DNA from: Rubrimonas sp036788415
Lineage (GTDB): Bacteria; Pseudomonadota; Alphaproteobacteria; Rhodobacterales; Rhodobacteraceae
Direction of reading: 5' to 3'
DNA: 64,000 nt
Assembly: GCF_036788415.1 (NCBI RefSeq)
Contig: NZ_DAIQNN010000003.1
Span: 47,948 to 111,947 of the forward strand
Program-made: the position numbers and the translations under genes
Part shown: positions 17,493 to 26,647 of the stretch, one piece after another
How the letters are laid out: every line of letters begins with the position of its first letter
Position numbering within the stretch: the first letter of the stretch is position 1
The notes under the pieces: generated by a model
The model's input: only the letters and a program-made list of their open reading frames with translations
Told to the model about the DNA's origin: nothing
The model's database searches: none

Positions 17493-18410
17493 ATGGGCGA
17501 GCTGATCGTCGGGCTCGCGGGCACGCAGGCGGGCGAGGCGCTTGCGCTGGCGCTCGCGCTGCTCTCCGCGCTCGCCCATGCGATCTTCGGCGCGATCAAC
17601 AAGGGCTCGCGCGATCCGTATCTGACGCGCGGCGCGATCAACATCTGCTACGCGCTCGGCGCGCTTCCCTTCGCGCTGTTCGTGCTGCCCTGGCCGACGC
17701 CCGCGCTCTGGGGCGCGCTGGCGGGGGTCTATCTCATCCACATCGTCTATGAATGGCTTCAGGCGCGCTCCTACGAGATCGGCGGCTTCACGGTCGTCTA
17801 TCCCATCGCGCGCGGCACCGGCCCGCTGATGACGACGTTGGCCGCATTGGTCGTGTTCGGCGAGCATTTCAGCGCCGGGCAATGGTCGGGGCTGCTGCTG
17901 CTCACCGGCGCGATCTACGGCCTCGCCTTCGCCAATGTCCGCGCGCTGGGGATCGAGGATCTGGCGGCGGCGCGCCGTCTGAAATCGGCCATCGGCACGG
18001 CGCTGCTGACGGGCTGCATGATCGCGCTCTACACGATCTGGGACGCCTGGGGCATACGGCTCGCCGAGAACCCCTTCACCTTCCTCGCCTGGTTCTTCGT
18101 GCTGGGCGGCGCGGGGTTCCCGCTGATCGCGGCGGCGCGCTGGCGCCGCCTCGCCCCCGCCGACCGGCCCGAACTGTCGGAGCTTGCGACGCGCGGCGTG
18201 TTCGGCGCGCTGATCGCCTATCTCAGCTTCGGCTCGGTGATGCTGGCAACGCGATTGGGGCATGTCGGCGAGGCGGCGGCGATCCGCGAGACGTCCATCG
18301 TCTTCGCGACCGCCATCGGCGTGCTGATCTTCCGCGAGCGCATCGACGCGGCGCGCCTCGGCCTGATCGGGTTGATCGCGCTGGGCGCCGTGCTGGTGAA
18401 GATCGGCTGA
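17493..18410 (+). CDS. DMT superfamily (EamA-like) permease
   Basis: This 305-residue membrane protein has about ten hydrophobic helices. Recognisable parts are ALLSALAHAIFGAINKGS at the first helix, YEIGGFTVVYPIARGTGP and FATAIGVLIFRERIDAARL near the end, which match the drug/metabolite transporter fold. It starts 9 bp after hisG and could be cotranscribed with the histidine genes, but nothing in the sequence says it moves a histidine intermediate. Its substrate is unknown. Confidence 0.82.
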   Translation: MGELIVGLAGTQAGEALALALALLSALAHAIFGAINKGSRDPYLTRGAINICYALGALPFALFVLPWPTPALWGALAGVYLIHIVYEWLQARSYEIGGFTVVYPIARGTGPLMTTLAALVVFGEHFSAGQWSGLLLLTGAIYGLAFANVRALGIEDLAAARRLKSAIGTALLTGCMIALYTIWDAWGIRLAENPFTFLAWFFVLGGAGFPLIAAARWRRLAPADRPELSELATRGVFGALIAYLSFGSVMLATRLGHVGEAAAIRETSIVFATAIGVLIFRERIDAARLGLIGLIALGAVLVKIG

Positions 18411-18448
18411 AGCGGCTATATCCCCGGCGTCGCCGCGAAAGGATGCTC

Positions 18449-19027
18449 ATGAACCCGTTTGTGAAACTGGCGCTCGAGATCGGCCCGCTCGTCGTGTTCT
18501 TCGGCGCGTTCCAGCTGTTCAAGGGCGCGCCCGTGGAAGTCGGCGGCGTGTCCTATGACGCGGTCGTGGTGGCGACTGCGCTGTTCGTGCCCGCGATCCT
18601 CGCCTCGCTCGCCGCCTCCTGGGCGATGACGCGCAGCCTGCCCAAGATGGCGGTGTTGACGGCTGTCGTCGTTGTGATCTTCGGCGGGCTGACCATCGCG
18701 CTCAACGACGAGACCTTCATCAAGATGAAGCCGACGATCGTGAATGGCTTGTTCGCGCTGGCGCTGGGCGTCGGCCTGCTGCAGGGTCGCAGTTACCTGA
18801 AATATCTGATGGGCGAGGCGCTGCCGCTGAACGACGCCGGCTGGATGATCTTCACGAAACGCTGGGCGCTGTTCTTCGTGTTCCTCGCCGTGTTGAACGA
18901 GGCGATCTGGCGCACGCAGAGCACCGATTTCTGGGTCGCGTTCAAGACCTTCGGAAATCTGCCGCTGACACTTGCGTTCATGGCGAGCCAGTGGCCTATG
19001 CTGAAGCGGCACGGGTTGGGCGGTTGA
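18449..19027 (+). CDS. yciB: Inner-membrane septation protein A family (YciB/IspZ)
   Basis: This 192-residue polytopic protein begins MNPFVKLALEIGPLVVFFGA and has five to six membrane segments, with the family signatures NDETFIKMKPTIVNGLFA and TKRWALFFVFLAVLNE. The YciB/IspZ family is linked to septation and envelope integrity. I prefer ATG 18449 over 18443 because GAAAGGA lies about 6 bases upstream of it. It ends only 6 bp from the convergent msrA. Confidence 0.9.
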   Translation: MNPFVKLALEIGPLVVFFGAFQLFKGAPVEVGGVSYDAVVVATALFVPAILASLAASWAMTRSLPKMAVLTAVVVVIFGGLTIALNDETFIKMKPTIVNGLFALALGVGLLQGRSYLKYLMGEALPLNDAGWMIFTKRWALFFVFLAVLNEAIWRTQSTDFWVAFKTFGNLPLTLAFMASQWPMLKRHGLGG

Positions 19028-19033
19028 ACGCGC

Positions 19034-19681
19034 TCAGACCGCCGCGCCGACCGGGCAGGTGACGCCCGTCCCGCCGATGCCGCAATAGCCGCCGGGGTTC
19101 TTGGCGAGATATTGCTGGTGGTAGTCCTCGGCGTAGTAGAATTCAGGCGCGTCGAGGATTTCCGTCGTGATGGCGCCGTAGCCCGCCGCGCGCAGCCGGC
19201 TCTGGAACGCGTCGCGCGAGGCTTCGGCGGCGGCCTTCTGGACTGCGTCGCAGCAGTAGAGCCCCGAGCGATATTGCGTGCCCACGTCGTTTCCCTGCCG
19301 CATGCCCTGCGTGGGGTCGTGGCCCTCCCAGAACACCTTGAGCAGCGCGTCATAGGAAATCTGCGCCGGGACGAACACGATCAGCGCCACTTCGTTGTGG
19401 CCGGTCATGCCCGAGCACACTTCGCGATAGGTCGGGTTCGGCGTGTGACCGCCCGCATAGCCGACTGCGGTCACCCAGACGCCCGGCAGGCTCCAGAACA
19501 TCCGCTCCACGCCCCAGAAGCAGCCCATCCCCACCATCGCCCGCGCATGGCCTTCGGGGAACGGACCCTTGAGCAGGCGGCCGTTGACGAAATGCGTCTG
19601 CGCCGTCGGGATCGGGTCGGGCCGGCCCTTCAGCGCCTTTTCGGGCGCGGGGATCTCGGCGGGCTTGCGGGTGAAGAACAT
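19034..19681 (-). CDS. msrA: Peptide methionine sulfoxide reductase MsrA
   Basis: This 215-residue protein reduces the S-epimer of methionine sulfoxide in oxidised proteins. The catalytic motif is GMGCFWGVER (Cys54), followed by VGYAGGHTPNPTY and EVALIVFVP. Two C-terminal cysteines in NPGGYCGIGG and GVTCPVG are the likely resolving residues for thioredoxin recycling. The start at ATG 19681 is set by AGGAGG seven bases upstream. No signal peptide is visible, so it should be cytoplasmic. Confidence 0.95.
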   Translation of the reverse strand: MFFTRKPAEIPAPEKALKGRPDPIPTAQTHFVNGRLLKGPFPEGHARAMVGMGCFWGVERMFWSLPGVWVTAVGYAGGHTPNPTYREVCSGMTGHNEVALIVFVPAQISYDALLKVFWEGHDPTQGMRQGNDVGTQYRSGLYCCDAVQKAAAEASRDAFQSRLRAAGYGAITTEILDAPEFYYAEDYHQQYLAKNPGGYCGIGGTGVTCPVGAAV

Positions 19682-19797
19682 CGGCGCCTCCTGACTGTCC
19701 AGCCACATATGCGGCGGCGGTCCCCCTGCGGCAAGGGCGGGAACTTTACGCGAACTTCCGCTTTCCCCGCACCGCCGCCCGCGCTATCCTGCGGCGC

Positions 19798-22152
19798 ATG
19801 ACGCATGGCTTCGAAGAGGCGGACGCCTTCGCGGCGTATGAAGGGCGCAAGCTGTCGGAGCTTGCTGCCCCGCGCCCGCGCGCGCCCTATCTGGATGGCC
19901 TCAACCCCGAGCAGCGCGCCGCCGTCGAGACCACCGAAGGCCCGGTGCTGGTGCTCGCCGGCGCCGGCACTGGCAAGACCCGCGCGCTGACCGCCCGCAT
20001 CGCGCATCTGCTGGCGACGGGGCGCGCGCAGCCGAACGAGATCCTCGCCGTCACCTTCACCAACAAGGCCGCCCGCGAGATGCGCGCCCGCATCGGCGCG
20101 ATGATCGGCGGCGCAGTGGAGGGGATGCCCTGGCTCGGCACGTTCCATGCGCTGTGCGTGAAGATGCTGCGCCGCCACGCCGAACTCGCCGGCCTCAAGC
20201 CCAGCTTCACCATCCTCGACACGGACGACCAGCTGCGCCTGCTGCGCCAGCTGATCCAGGCCGCCAATCTCGACGAAAAGCGCTGGCCGCCGCGCCTGCT
20301 CGCGAGCCTGATCGACCGCTGGAAGAACCGCGCCTGGACGCCCGACAGCCTGCCGCCCGAGGAAGGCGCGCAGTTCGGCGGCCATGGCGGCGCGCTCTAT
20401 TCCGAATATCAGGCGCGGCTGCGCGTGCTGAACGCCGCCGATTTCGGCGACCTGCTGCTGCATTGCGTGCGCATCCTCCAGCGCGAGCCCGAGCTTCTCG
20501 CCCGCTACCGGCGCTGGTTCCGCCACATCCTCGTGGACGAGTATCAGGACACGAACGTCGCGCAGTATCTGTGGCTGCGGCTGCTCGCGGGCGAGCGCGG
20601 CAATGTCTGCTGCGTCGGCGACGACGATCAGTCGATCTATGGCTGGCGCGGCGCGGAGGTCGAGAACATCCTGCGCTTCGAGAAGGATTTTCCGGGCGCC
20701 GCCGTCATCCGGCTCGAACGCAACTACCGCTCGACCGGCCACATCCTCGCCGCCGCCTCCGGCGTGATCGCCGCCAACAAGGACCGGCTCGGCAAGACGC
20801 TCTGGACCGAGGACGAGATGGGCGAGCCGGTGCGCCTGATCGGCCATTGGGACGGCGACGAGGAAGCCCGCTGGATCGGCGAGGAGATCGAGCGCCAGCA
20901 GGCCGGCACGCGGGGCCTCGCGCCCCTCTCCCTCAACGACATGGCGATCCTCGTGCGCGCCTCGCACCAGATGCGCGCGCTGGAGGACCGCTTCCTGACC
21001 ATCGGCCTGCCCTATCGCGTGATCGGCGGCCCGCGCTTCTTCGAGCGCGCCGAGATCCGCGACGCGATGGCCTATTTCCGCGTCGTCTGCTCGCCGGACG
21101 ACGGGCTGGCCTTCGAGCGCATCGTCAACACCCCCAAGCGGGGCCTCGGAGACAAGGCGCTGCTCAAGCTGAACGCCCGCGCCCGGGCAGACGGGGTGGG
21201 GCTGCTGGAAGCCGCGCGCCGCGAGGTGGCCGATGGCGGCTTCACCGGCAAGACCCGCGCGGCGCTGGCGGAGCTGGTCGCGGGCTTCGATCGCTGGTCG
21301 GCGGAGAATGCGGCGGAGGGCTGCGACCATGTCGAGCTCGCCCAGACCATCCTCGACGAAAGCGGCTATACGGCGATGTGGCAGGCGGACAAGTCGGCCG
21401 ACGCGCCGGGGCGGCTCGACAACCTCAAGGAGCTGGTGCGCGCGCTCGACGAGTTCGAGAATCTGCAGGGGTTCCTGGAGCACGTCTCGCTGGTGATGGA
21501 CAACGCGCAGGACGACGCCGCCGAGAAAGTGTCGATCATGACGCTGCACGCGGCCAAGGGACTGGAGTTTCCGTCGGTGTTCCTGCCGGGCTGGGAGGAC
21601 GGGCTGTTCCCCTCGCAGCGCGCGATGGACGAGAGCGGGCTCAAGGGGCTCGAGGAGGAGCGCCGCCTCGCCTATGTCGGCATGACGCGGGCGCGCGAGC
21701 GGCTGACGATCAGCTTCGCCGGCAACCGCCGCATCTACCATCAATGGCAGTCGCAGCTGCCCTCGCGCTTCATCGACGAACTGCCGCGCGCCCATGTCGA
21801 AGTTCTCACGCCGCCCGGCCTCGCCGGCGCCGGCCACGCGCCTGAACCCTTCGCCTCGACGCTGGAGAGCCGCGCGGCGCAGAGCTCGGTCTATTCCTCG
21901 CCCGGCTGGCGACGGATGCAGACGCAGGGCGCGGGCCGCACGCTGGCGAGCCCCGCCGAAGTCCGCCGCTCGGCTGTGGACGCCCACGCCGTCCCCGCGC
22001 ATGAGGTCGGCGCGCGGGTGTTCCATCAGAAATTCGGATATGGGGTGGTCGAGGAGGTGGAGGGCGACAAGCTGACCGTCGTCTTCGAGAAGGCGGGAGA
22101 GAAGAAGGTCGTCGCCTCCTATGTGGCCGACGCCGACGAGGTCCCGTTCTGA
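19798..22152 (+). CDS. uvrD: DNA helicase UvrD/PcrA/Rep family
   Basis: This 784-residue superfamily 1A 3'-5' helicase has LNPEQRAAVE (Q motif), Walker A GAGTGKT near residue 55, TFTNKAAREM (Ia), LVDEYQDTN (II), GDDDQSIYGWRGA (III), RLERNYRST (IV), MTLHAAKGLEF (V) and YVGMTRARERL (VI). The C-terminal 50 residues (GARVFHQKFGYGVVEEVEG) match the Tudor-like RNA-polymerase-binding tail of UvrD/PcrA. It acts in nucleotide-excision and mismatch repair. The stop overlaps the next start (TGATG). Confidence 0.95.
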   Translation: MTHGFEEADAFAAYEGRKLSELAAPRPRAPYLDGLNPEQRAAVETTEGPVLVLAGAGTGKTRALTARIAHLLATGRAQPNEILAVTFTNKAAREMRARIGAMIGGAVEGMPWLGTFHALCVKMLRRHAELAGLKPSFTILDTDDQLRLLRQLIQAANLDEKRWPPRLLASLIDRWKNRAWTPDSLPPEEGAQFGGHGGALYSEYQARLRVLNAADFGDLLLHCVRILQREPELLARYRRWFRHILVDEYQDTNVAQYLWLRLLAGERGNVCCVGDDDQSIYGWRGAEVENILRFEKDFPGAAVIRLERNYRSTGHILAAASGVIAANKDRLGKTLWTEDEMGEPVRLIGHWDGDEEARWIGEEIERQQAGTRGLAPLSLNDMAILVRASHQMRALEDRFLTIGLPYRVIGGPRFFERAEIRDAMAYFRVVCSPDDGLAFERIVNTPKRGLGDKALLKLNARARADGVGLLEAARREVADGGFTGKTRAALAELVAGFDRWSAENAAEGCDHVELAQTILDESGYTAMWQADKSADAPGRLDNLKELVRALDEFENLQGFLEHVSLVMDNAQDDAAEKVSIMTLHAAKGLEFPSVFLPGWEDGLFPSQRAMDESGLKGLEEERRLAYVGMTRARERLTISFAGNRRIYHQWQSQLPSRFIDELPRAHVEVLTPPGLAGAGHAPEPFASTLESRAAQSSVYSSPGWRRMQTQGAGRTLASPAEVRRSAVDAHAVPAHEVGARVFHQKFGYGVVEEVEGDKLTVVFEKAGEKKVVASYVADADEVPF

Positions 22153-22640
22153 TGCGGGCTGCTGTCGCCCTGTGCGCGCTGCTGGTGGCGGGCGCCGCCG
22201 CCGCCCAGGCGCCCCTGCCGAGTTCCTCGGTCGCGCCGGAGGACCGCGAGCGCTTCCGCGTCTGCCGCGCCGCGATTTTCTACCAGCTCGGCGCGCCCCC
22301 GGGGGAAAACAATGTTCCGCACGCCGCCGCGCAGGCGCTGCTGGAGCAGATGAACCTGATCATGTTCGAGACCGTGCGCACCGCTCCGGCGGCGACGGTG
22401 GACGACGGCCGCAAGGCGCTGGAATTCGTCGAACAGTTCTTCCTGAGCTTCTCGCGCACGATCTCGGAGACGCGCGAGCGACTCGCCAACCCGGTGCGGC
22501 GCGAGGAGATCCTGCTCGATTGCATGCCGTGGATCTGGGGGATCGTGAAGGAGCGGATCGACTATCTGATCCTGTGGCGCGAACGCGTCATCGACGCGCC
22601 CCCCTACCCCAACCGTCTGGGCGAACAGCTCAAACGGTGA
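22152..22640 (+). CDS. Small secreted protein of unknown function
   Basis: This 162-residue protein has a clear N-terminal signal sequence (MRAAVALCALLVAGAAAAQA). The mature part is helical and has two cysteines (FRVCRAA and LLDCMPW) that could pair in the periplasm. I recognise no family. It overlaps the helicase stop by one base (TGATG), so it is probably translated by reinitiation from the uvrD message, an unexpected partner for a periplasmic protein. A CGGCCG-TCAG-CGGCCG repeat lies across the short gap to the convergent DUF1127 gene. Confidence 0.75.
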   Translation: MRAAVALCALLVAGAAAAQAPLPSSSVAPEDRERFRVCRAAIFYQLGAPPGENNVPHAAAQALLEQMNLIMFETVRTAPAATVDDGRKALEFVEQFFLSFSRTISETRERLANPVRREEILLDCMPWIWGIVKERIDYLILWRERVIDAPPYPNRLGEQLKR

Positions 22641-22662
22641 GGCGGGGCGCGTCGGTCGGCCG

Positions 22663-22881
22663 TCAGCGGCCGTAGACGCTCTGGCGCGCGATCTGGTCGA
22701 TGTCCCAGCGCGAAAGGCCGAGATCGTCGAGTTCGCGGTCCGTCAGACCCGACAGCTCGCTGCGGGTGCGATGATAGGCGGCGCGGCGCGCAAGCGCGTC
22801 GCTCCACTCGCGGAACAGCGCCACGACGCCGTCGGCGAAGGTCGAAACCGACCGCGCGCGGGTCTGGGCGATGGTGGTCAT
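22663..22881 (-). CDS. DUF1127 small arginine-rich protein
   Basis: This 72-residue protein ends with the DUF1127 signature RTRSELSGLTDRELDDLGLSR and IDQIAR. Small DUF1127 proteins in alphaproteobacteria are stress- and phosphate-related and have been implicated in RNA turnover and small-RNA biology; the function here is inferred from the family only. ATG 22881 is preferred over an in-frame ATG at 22992 because AGGAG sits 9 bases upstream and the length is then normal. It has its own 220-bp upstream region. Confidence 0.85.
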   Translation of the reverse strand: MTTIAQTRARSVSTFADGVVALFREWSDALARRAAYHRTRSELSGLTDRELDDLGLSRWDIDQIARQSVYGR

Positions 22882-23101
22882 TTGAAGCACTCCTGAACGC
22901 TGGCGCGGCGGGCCGGATCGCCCGTTGCGCTGTGTTGCGAAGATGCGCCTTCGGATGCGGCCCGACAACCACAGGCGGCGCAGACCGGCCATGCGCCGTT
23001 TGCAGGGCTTGTCGTAATTTTGTTAACGCGATTTCAGGGAGTTGGCTCTAACCCCCAGAGCGTTGCCGGTTTCTTTGCGTGCGTCGACTGCAGTCATGCG
23101 G

Positions 23102-24223
23102 TCAGGGTGCGTTGCGTCCCCGCCCCGCTTTCGCCGCCGCCAGCGCCTGCGGCAAGACGTCCGCGAACAGGTCGAGATCGGCCTCGGTCCCCACGCTGAC
23201 CCGGATGCAACGATCCAGCGGCGCCACGCCCGGCATCCGGATGAACACGTCGCGCGCCACCACCTCGCGCAGCACCGCGCGCGCGAATTCGCCGTCGCCG
23301 CCGCAATCGATCGCGGCGAAATTCGTCGCGGAGGGGATCGCGGCCAGCCCGTTCTCCTCCGCGATCAGCGCCAGCCGCGACCGCCCGCGCGCAACCTGCG
23401 CGACCACCTCCGCGAGCCAGTCCTGAGCGCCGAGCGCCGCCAGAGCCCCGGCCTGCGCCACGCGCCCGACGCCGAAATGATTGCGCAGCTTGTCGAAGCC
23501 GCGCGCGATCTCTGGCGCCGAGAGCGCATAGCCCACGCGCAACCCTGCCAGCCCGTAGGCCTTGGAGAAAGTGCGGAAGCGGATCACGCCGGGGTCGTCG
23601 GCGGGAAATTCCGGCGCCGTCCCCTCGGGCGCGAAGTCCAGATACGCCTCGTCGAGAAAGAGCATGCAGTCTTCGGGCAAGGCCGCGCGCAGGTCGCATA
23701 TGGCCTGCGCCGGCCAGACCGTGCCCATAGGGTTGTCGGGATTTGCGATGTAGACGATGCGCGCGCGCTCGGCCCGCGCGGCCGCCGCCAGCCCTTCCCA
23801 GTCCTCGCGGTCGTCGCGATAGGGGACCGAGACGCGCCGCGCGCCGAGCCCGTCCACATGGTAGCTGAAGGTCGGATAGCCGCCGAGCGACGTGACGACC
23901 GCGTCGCCATGCCCTGCGAACAGCCGCGCCGCGACGCCGAGCAGTCCGTCGATCCCCGATCCGACCGTGATCCGCTCCGGCGCCGCGCCCGTCAGCGCAG
24001 ACAGCGCGTTTCGCAGCTCGAACGCCTCCGGGTCGCCATAGGCCCAGGCCTCATCCGCCGCGCGCGCCACCGCCGCGCGCACCGCCGGCGCCGGGCCGAA
24101 CACGCTTTCGTTCGCCCCGAGCCGCGCAAGGAACGACCGCCCCCGCGCGCGTTCCTGCGTCTCGGGTCCGACGAAGGGGACAGTGGCGGGCAGGGCGGCG
24201 ACGATGGGATTGAAAGGCGGCAT
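23102..24223 (-). CDS. HisC-like PLP-dependent aminotransferase
   Basis: This 373-residue class I/II fold type I aminotransferase is related to histidinol-phosphate aminotransferase. The PLP lysine lies in FRTFSKAYGLAGLRVGY; other signatures are LGANESVFGPAP (substrate side), YIANPDNPMGT and LFLDEAYLDF. The N-terminal LGANES variant differs from the LSSNEN of ordinary HisC, so it may act on another amino acid. It is a single gene on the minus strand, 68 bp from the sugar dehydrogenase gene upstream. Its role in histidine synthesis is possible but unproven. Confidence 0.85.
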   Translation of the reverse strand: MPPFNPIVAALPATVPFVGPETQERARGRSFLARLGANESVFGPAPAVRAAVARAADEAWAYGDPEAFELRNALSALTGAAPERITVGSGIDGLLGVAARLFAGHGDAVVTSLGGYPTFSYHVDGLGARRVSVPYRDDREDWEGLAAAARAERARIVYIANPDNPMGTVWPAQAICDLRAALPEDCMLFLDEAYLDFAPEGTAPEFPADDPGVIRFRTFSKAYGLAGLRVGYALSAPEIARGFDKLRNHFGVGRVAQAGALAALGAQDWLAEVVAQVARGRSRLALIAEENGLAAIPSATNFAAIDCGGDGEFARAVLREVVARDVFIRMPGVAPLDRCIRVSVGTEADLDLFADVLPQALAAAKAGRGRNAP

Positions 24224-24291
24224 GAGGGCGGCTCCGGCGGCTTCGCCTCCGGCTTGTCACGCCGCGCGCGCCCGATCAAGCCGAGGGGCCG

Positions 24292-25401
24292 TCAGTCGGC
24301 CGGGGCGACGCGGAAGATCGCGCCGTCGGCCTCGTCGGTCAGGAACCACAGCGCGCCGTCCGGGCCTGTGCGCACGTCGCGGATGCGGCCGAACTCCCCC
24401 TCGAACAGCCGCTCCTCGCGTCCGGTCGGGCCGTCCGGTCCCATCTCGACGCGGGCGAGCAGCTCCGCCCGCAGCCCGCCGGTGAACAGGTCGCCCCGCC
24501 AGTCGGGGAACAGCTCGCCGGCGTAGACAGTCAGCCCGGAGGGGGCGATGGAGGGGTCCCAGACGAAGAGCGGCTGCGCCATGCCCTCCTTCGCGGTCCC
24601 CTCGCCGATCTTCGCGCCGGAATAGTGTCGCCCGTAGCTGATGACCGGCCAGCCATGGTTCACGCCCGGCAGCGTCCGGTTGATCTCGTCGCCGCCGCGC
24701 GCGCCGTGCTCGACGCTCCAGAGCGTCCCATCTTCGTCGAGCGCCGCGCCCTGCGGGTTGCGGTGCCCCCAGGACCAGATTTCGGGCGGAGCCTCGCCGC
24801 CTTGCACAAACGGGTTGCCCTGCGGGATCGACCCGTCGGGGCGGATTCGGATCACCTTGCCGAGCCCGCTGCGCAGGTCTTGCGCGCCGGCGTCCCGGCC
24901 GCGATCGCCGAGGGTGACGAACAGCGCGCCGTCCGCCGCGACGACGATGCGCGAGCCGAAATGCCGCCCGCTCTGCAGGGTGGGGGTCTGCCGATAGATG
25001 ACGGCGAGGTCCTCGAGCCCGTCGCCTTCCAGCCGCGCGCGCGCCACCGCCGTCCGCGCGCCGCCCTCGGCGGGTTCGGAATAGCTGAGAAACAGCGTCC
25101 CCGTCTGCGCGAAATCGCGCGCCAGCGCCACGTCGAGCAGGCCGCCCTGACCGGATTCCCAGACCTCGGGGGCGCCGGCGAGCGGGGCCGAGACGCGCCC
25201 GCCCTCGACGATCCTCAGCCGCCCGGGCCGTTCGGTCACGAGCAGCCGGCCATCGGGCAGGAAAGCCATCGCCCATGGGTGCTCCAGCCCCTCGGAGATC
25301 CTCTCGACCCGTACGGGGCCAGCGGAGCTGGGGAAGACCTGAGCCGTCGCCTGCTGCGCGACGGCTGTGAAAAGGCTAAGGGCTAGGGCTGCCCGTTGCA
25401 T
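24292..25401 (-). CDS. PQQ-dependent soluble aldose/glucose dehydrogenase-like protein (YliI family)
   Basis: This 369-residue six-bladed beta-propeller protein has a signal peptide (cut near ATAQ-VFPSS). It carries GLEHPWAMAFLPDGRLLVTER, GGLLDVALARDF, FGSRIVVAADGALFVTLGDR, IWSWGHRNPQG and VNHGWPVISYG, which match the GSDH/Asd family of periplasmic PQQ sugar dehydrogenases. Family members oxidise aldoses to lactones, feeding electrons into the respiratory chain. No PQQ synthesis genes are seen in the window. The start is the ATG at 25401 behind CAGGAGG. Confidence 0.88.
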   Translation of the reverse strand: MQRAALALSLFTAVAQQATAQVFPSSAGPVRVERISEGLEHPWAMAFLPDGRLLVTERPGRLRIVEGGRVSAPLAGAPEVWESGQGGLLDVALARDFAQTGTLFLSYSEPAEGGARTAVARARLEGDGLEDLAVIYRQTPTLQSGRHFGSRIVVAADGALFVTLGDRGRDAGAQDLRSGLGKVIRIRPDGSIPQGNPFVQGGEAPPEIWSWGHRNPQGAALDEDGTLWSVEHGARGGDEINRTLPGVNHGWPVISYGRHYSGAKIGEGTAKEGMAQPLFVWDPSIAPSGLTVYAGELFPDWRGDLFTGGLRAELLARVEMGPDGPTGREERLFEGEFGRIRDVRTGPDGALWFLTDEADGAIFRVAPAD

Positions 25402-25469
25402 CGCGAACCTCCTGAAGAACGACGACGCCCTCGAGGTAGCCCCTACGGGGCCGGTCGCCAGGGGGGCCC

Positions 25470-25889
25470 TCAGTCCTCCGCGCCGACAGGGCGGGGGCGG
25501 CCTTCGTCGTCGATGGCGACGAAGGTGAAGACCGCGCCGGTCACCTGGTCGCGATGCTCGCTCTGGCGCTCGCGGCGAAAGGCCTGGACGTTCATGCGGA
25601 TCGAGGTCCGCCCGATCTTGACGAGTTCGGCGTAGACCGTCACCTCGTCGCCGACCTTGACCGGGCGGTGAAAGGTCATCGCGTCCACGGCGACCGTGGC
25701 GACGCGCCCGCGGGCGATGCGCGCGGCGAGGTTGCCCGCGGCCATGTCCATCTGGCTCATCAGCCAGCCGCCGAAGATGTCGCCATTGGCGTTGGTGTCG
25801 GCGGGCATGGCGATCGTGCGGATGGCGGGCCGGCGGTCGGTCGCCATCTCGATGGCGCGCAGCTCGGGGTGTTCCTCGTCCTCGGCCAT
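25470..25889 (-). CDS. Acyl-CoA thioesterase (hotdog fold, YciA-like)
   Basis: This 139-residue single-hotdog thioesterase carries PADTNANGDIFGGWLMSQMD, the conserved loop and helix of the YciA/BACH group, then VDAMTFHRPVKVGDEVTVYA and the last strands VTGAVFTFVAID. It hydrolyses acyl-CoA esters in the cytoplasm. The frame is open far upstream, but ATG 25889 with the GAGGGGGAG-type site just before it gives the normal length. It lies 71 bp downstream of yceD on the same strand. Confidence 0.9.
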   Translation of the reverse strand: MAEDEEHPELRAIEMATDRRPAIRTIAMPADTNANGDIFGGWLMSQMDMAAGNLAARIARGRVATVAVDAMTFHRPVKVGDEVTVYAELVKIGRTSIRMNVQAFRRERQSEHRDQVTGAVFTFVAIDDEGRPRPVGAED

Positions 25890-25960
25890 GCTCTCCCCCT
25901 CGCTGAGGCGCCGACGATGCGTCGCGACCGGCGGCGGCGCAATCCCCGGCGGCGGTCGCG

Positions 25961-26506
25961 TCAGTCGCGCTGCGGACGGGGGCGAAGCGCGGCCAGCCGG
26001 GCGAAGGGGCGTGCGGCCTCGTCGTCGAGCGGCTCGGTTCCGGCGGGGCCGTGGCGGCGGCCCTCGAACACCGCGCCGGGTTTGCGCGGATAGGGGTCGA
26101 TGGCGAGCGCCGCCGTCTCCGCCGCCGCCTCGCCGACGTCGATGGCCTCGCCGAGCGGCTCGGTGACGTCGTCGGCCTCGTCCTCGTCGAGTTCGGCGAT
26201 CCGGGCCTCCGGCAGATAGCGCCGCTCGAAGGGCTCCGACAGCGACGTCTCGATGCTCTCCAGCGTGATCACGCAAATCTGGCGCAGGGTCGCGGCGACC
26301 GTCCCGCGCAGCCGCCAGCCGCCCGGCGCCATCGGCTCGACCGTGGCCTCGACGCCGAGCGTCAGCAGGGCGGGCACGTTGAAGCGGCGGGCCAGCGCCG
26401 CGCATTCCTCGGCGCTCGCCTGCTCCGAGAGCGACGCCCCGCCGTCGGCGCGCAGACGCTCGACGGGGATGGGACGGGAGAATTCGGGCGGCGGCGGCGT
26501 GAACAT
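25961..26506 (-). CDS. YceD/DUF177 family protein
   Basis: This 181-residue protein of the large-subunit rRNA accumulation (YceD, DUF177) family has FSRPIPVERL at the start, a central RGTVAATLRQICVITLE stretch and an acidic region ELDEDEADDVTEPLGEAIDVGEAAAE, followed by DPYPRKPGA, all typical of alphaproteobacterial members. The start is taken at ATG 26506 (GGGAG upstream) rather than 26533. It is divergent from bamE, as commonly seen, but is not followed here by rpmF and plsX. Confidence 0.85.
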   Translation of the reverse strand: MFTPPPPEFSRPIPVERLRADGGASLSEQASAEECAALARRFNVPALLTLGVEATVEPMAPGGWRLRGTVAATLRQICVITLESIETSLSEPFERRYLPEARIAELDEDEADDVTEPLGEAIDVGEAAAETAALAIDPYPRKPGAVFEGRRHGPAGTEPLDDEAARPFARLAALRPRPQRD

Positions 26507-26647
26507 CGGACATGCTCCCAGAACCGGCTCCAAGCGCCGGCGCGCGCGGCTCGCCGGAGCCGGCCGCCGTCGCTTGAACTTACATCACGCAACGCGTAGA
26601 CGGGCAAGCGAGCGCAAACGTTCCTCAAGCCCGGAGACGCCCCGACG

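Noticed and set aside
24224..25469. Plus-strand frames opposite the sugar dehydrogenase gene
   Set aside because: They are antisense shadows without ribosome-binding sites or recognisable domains.
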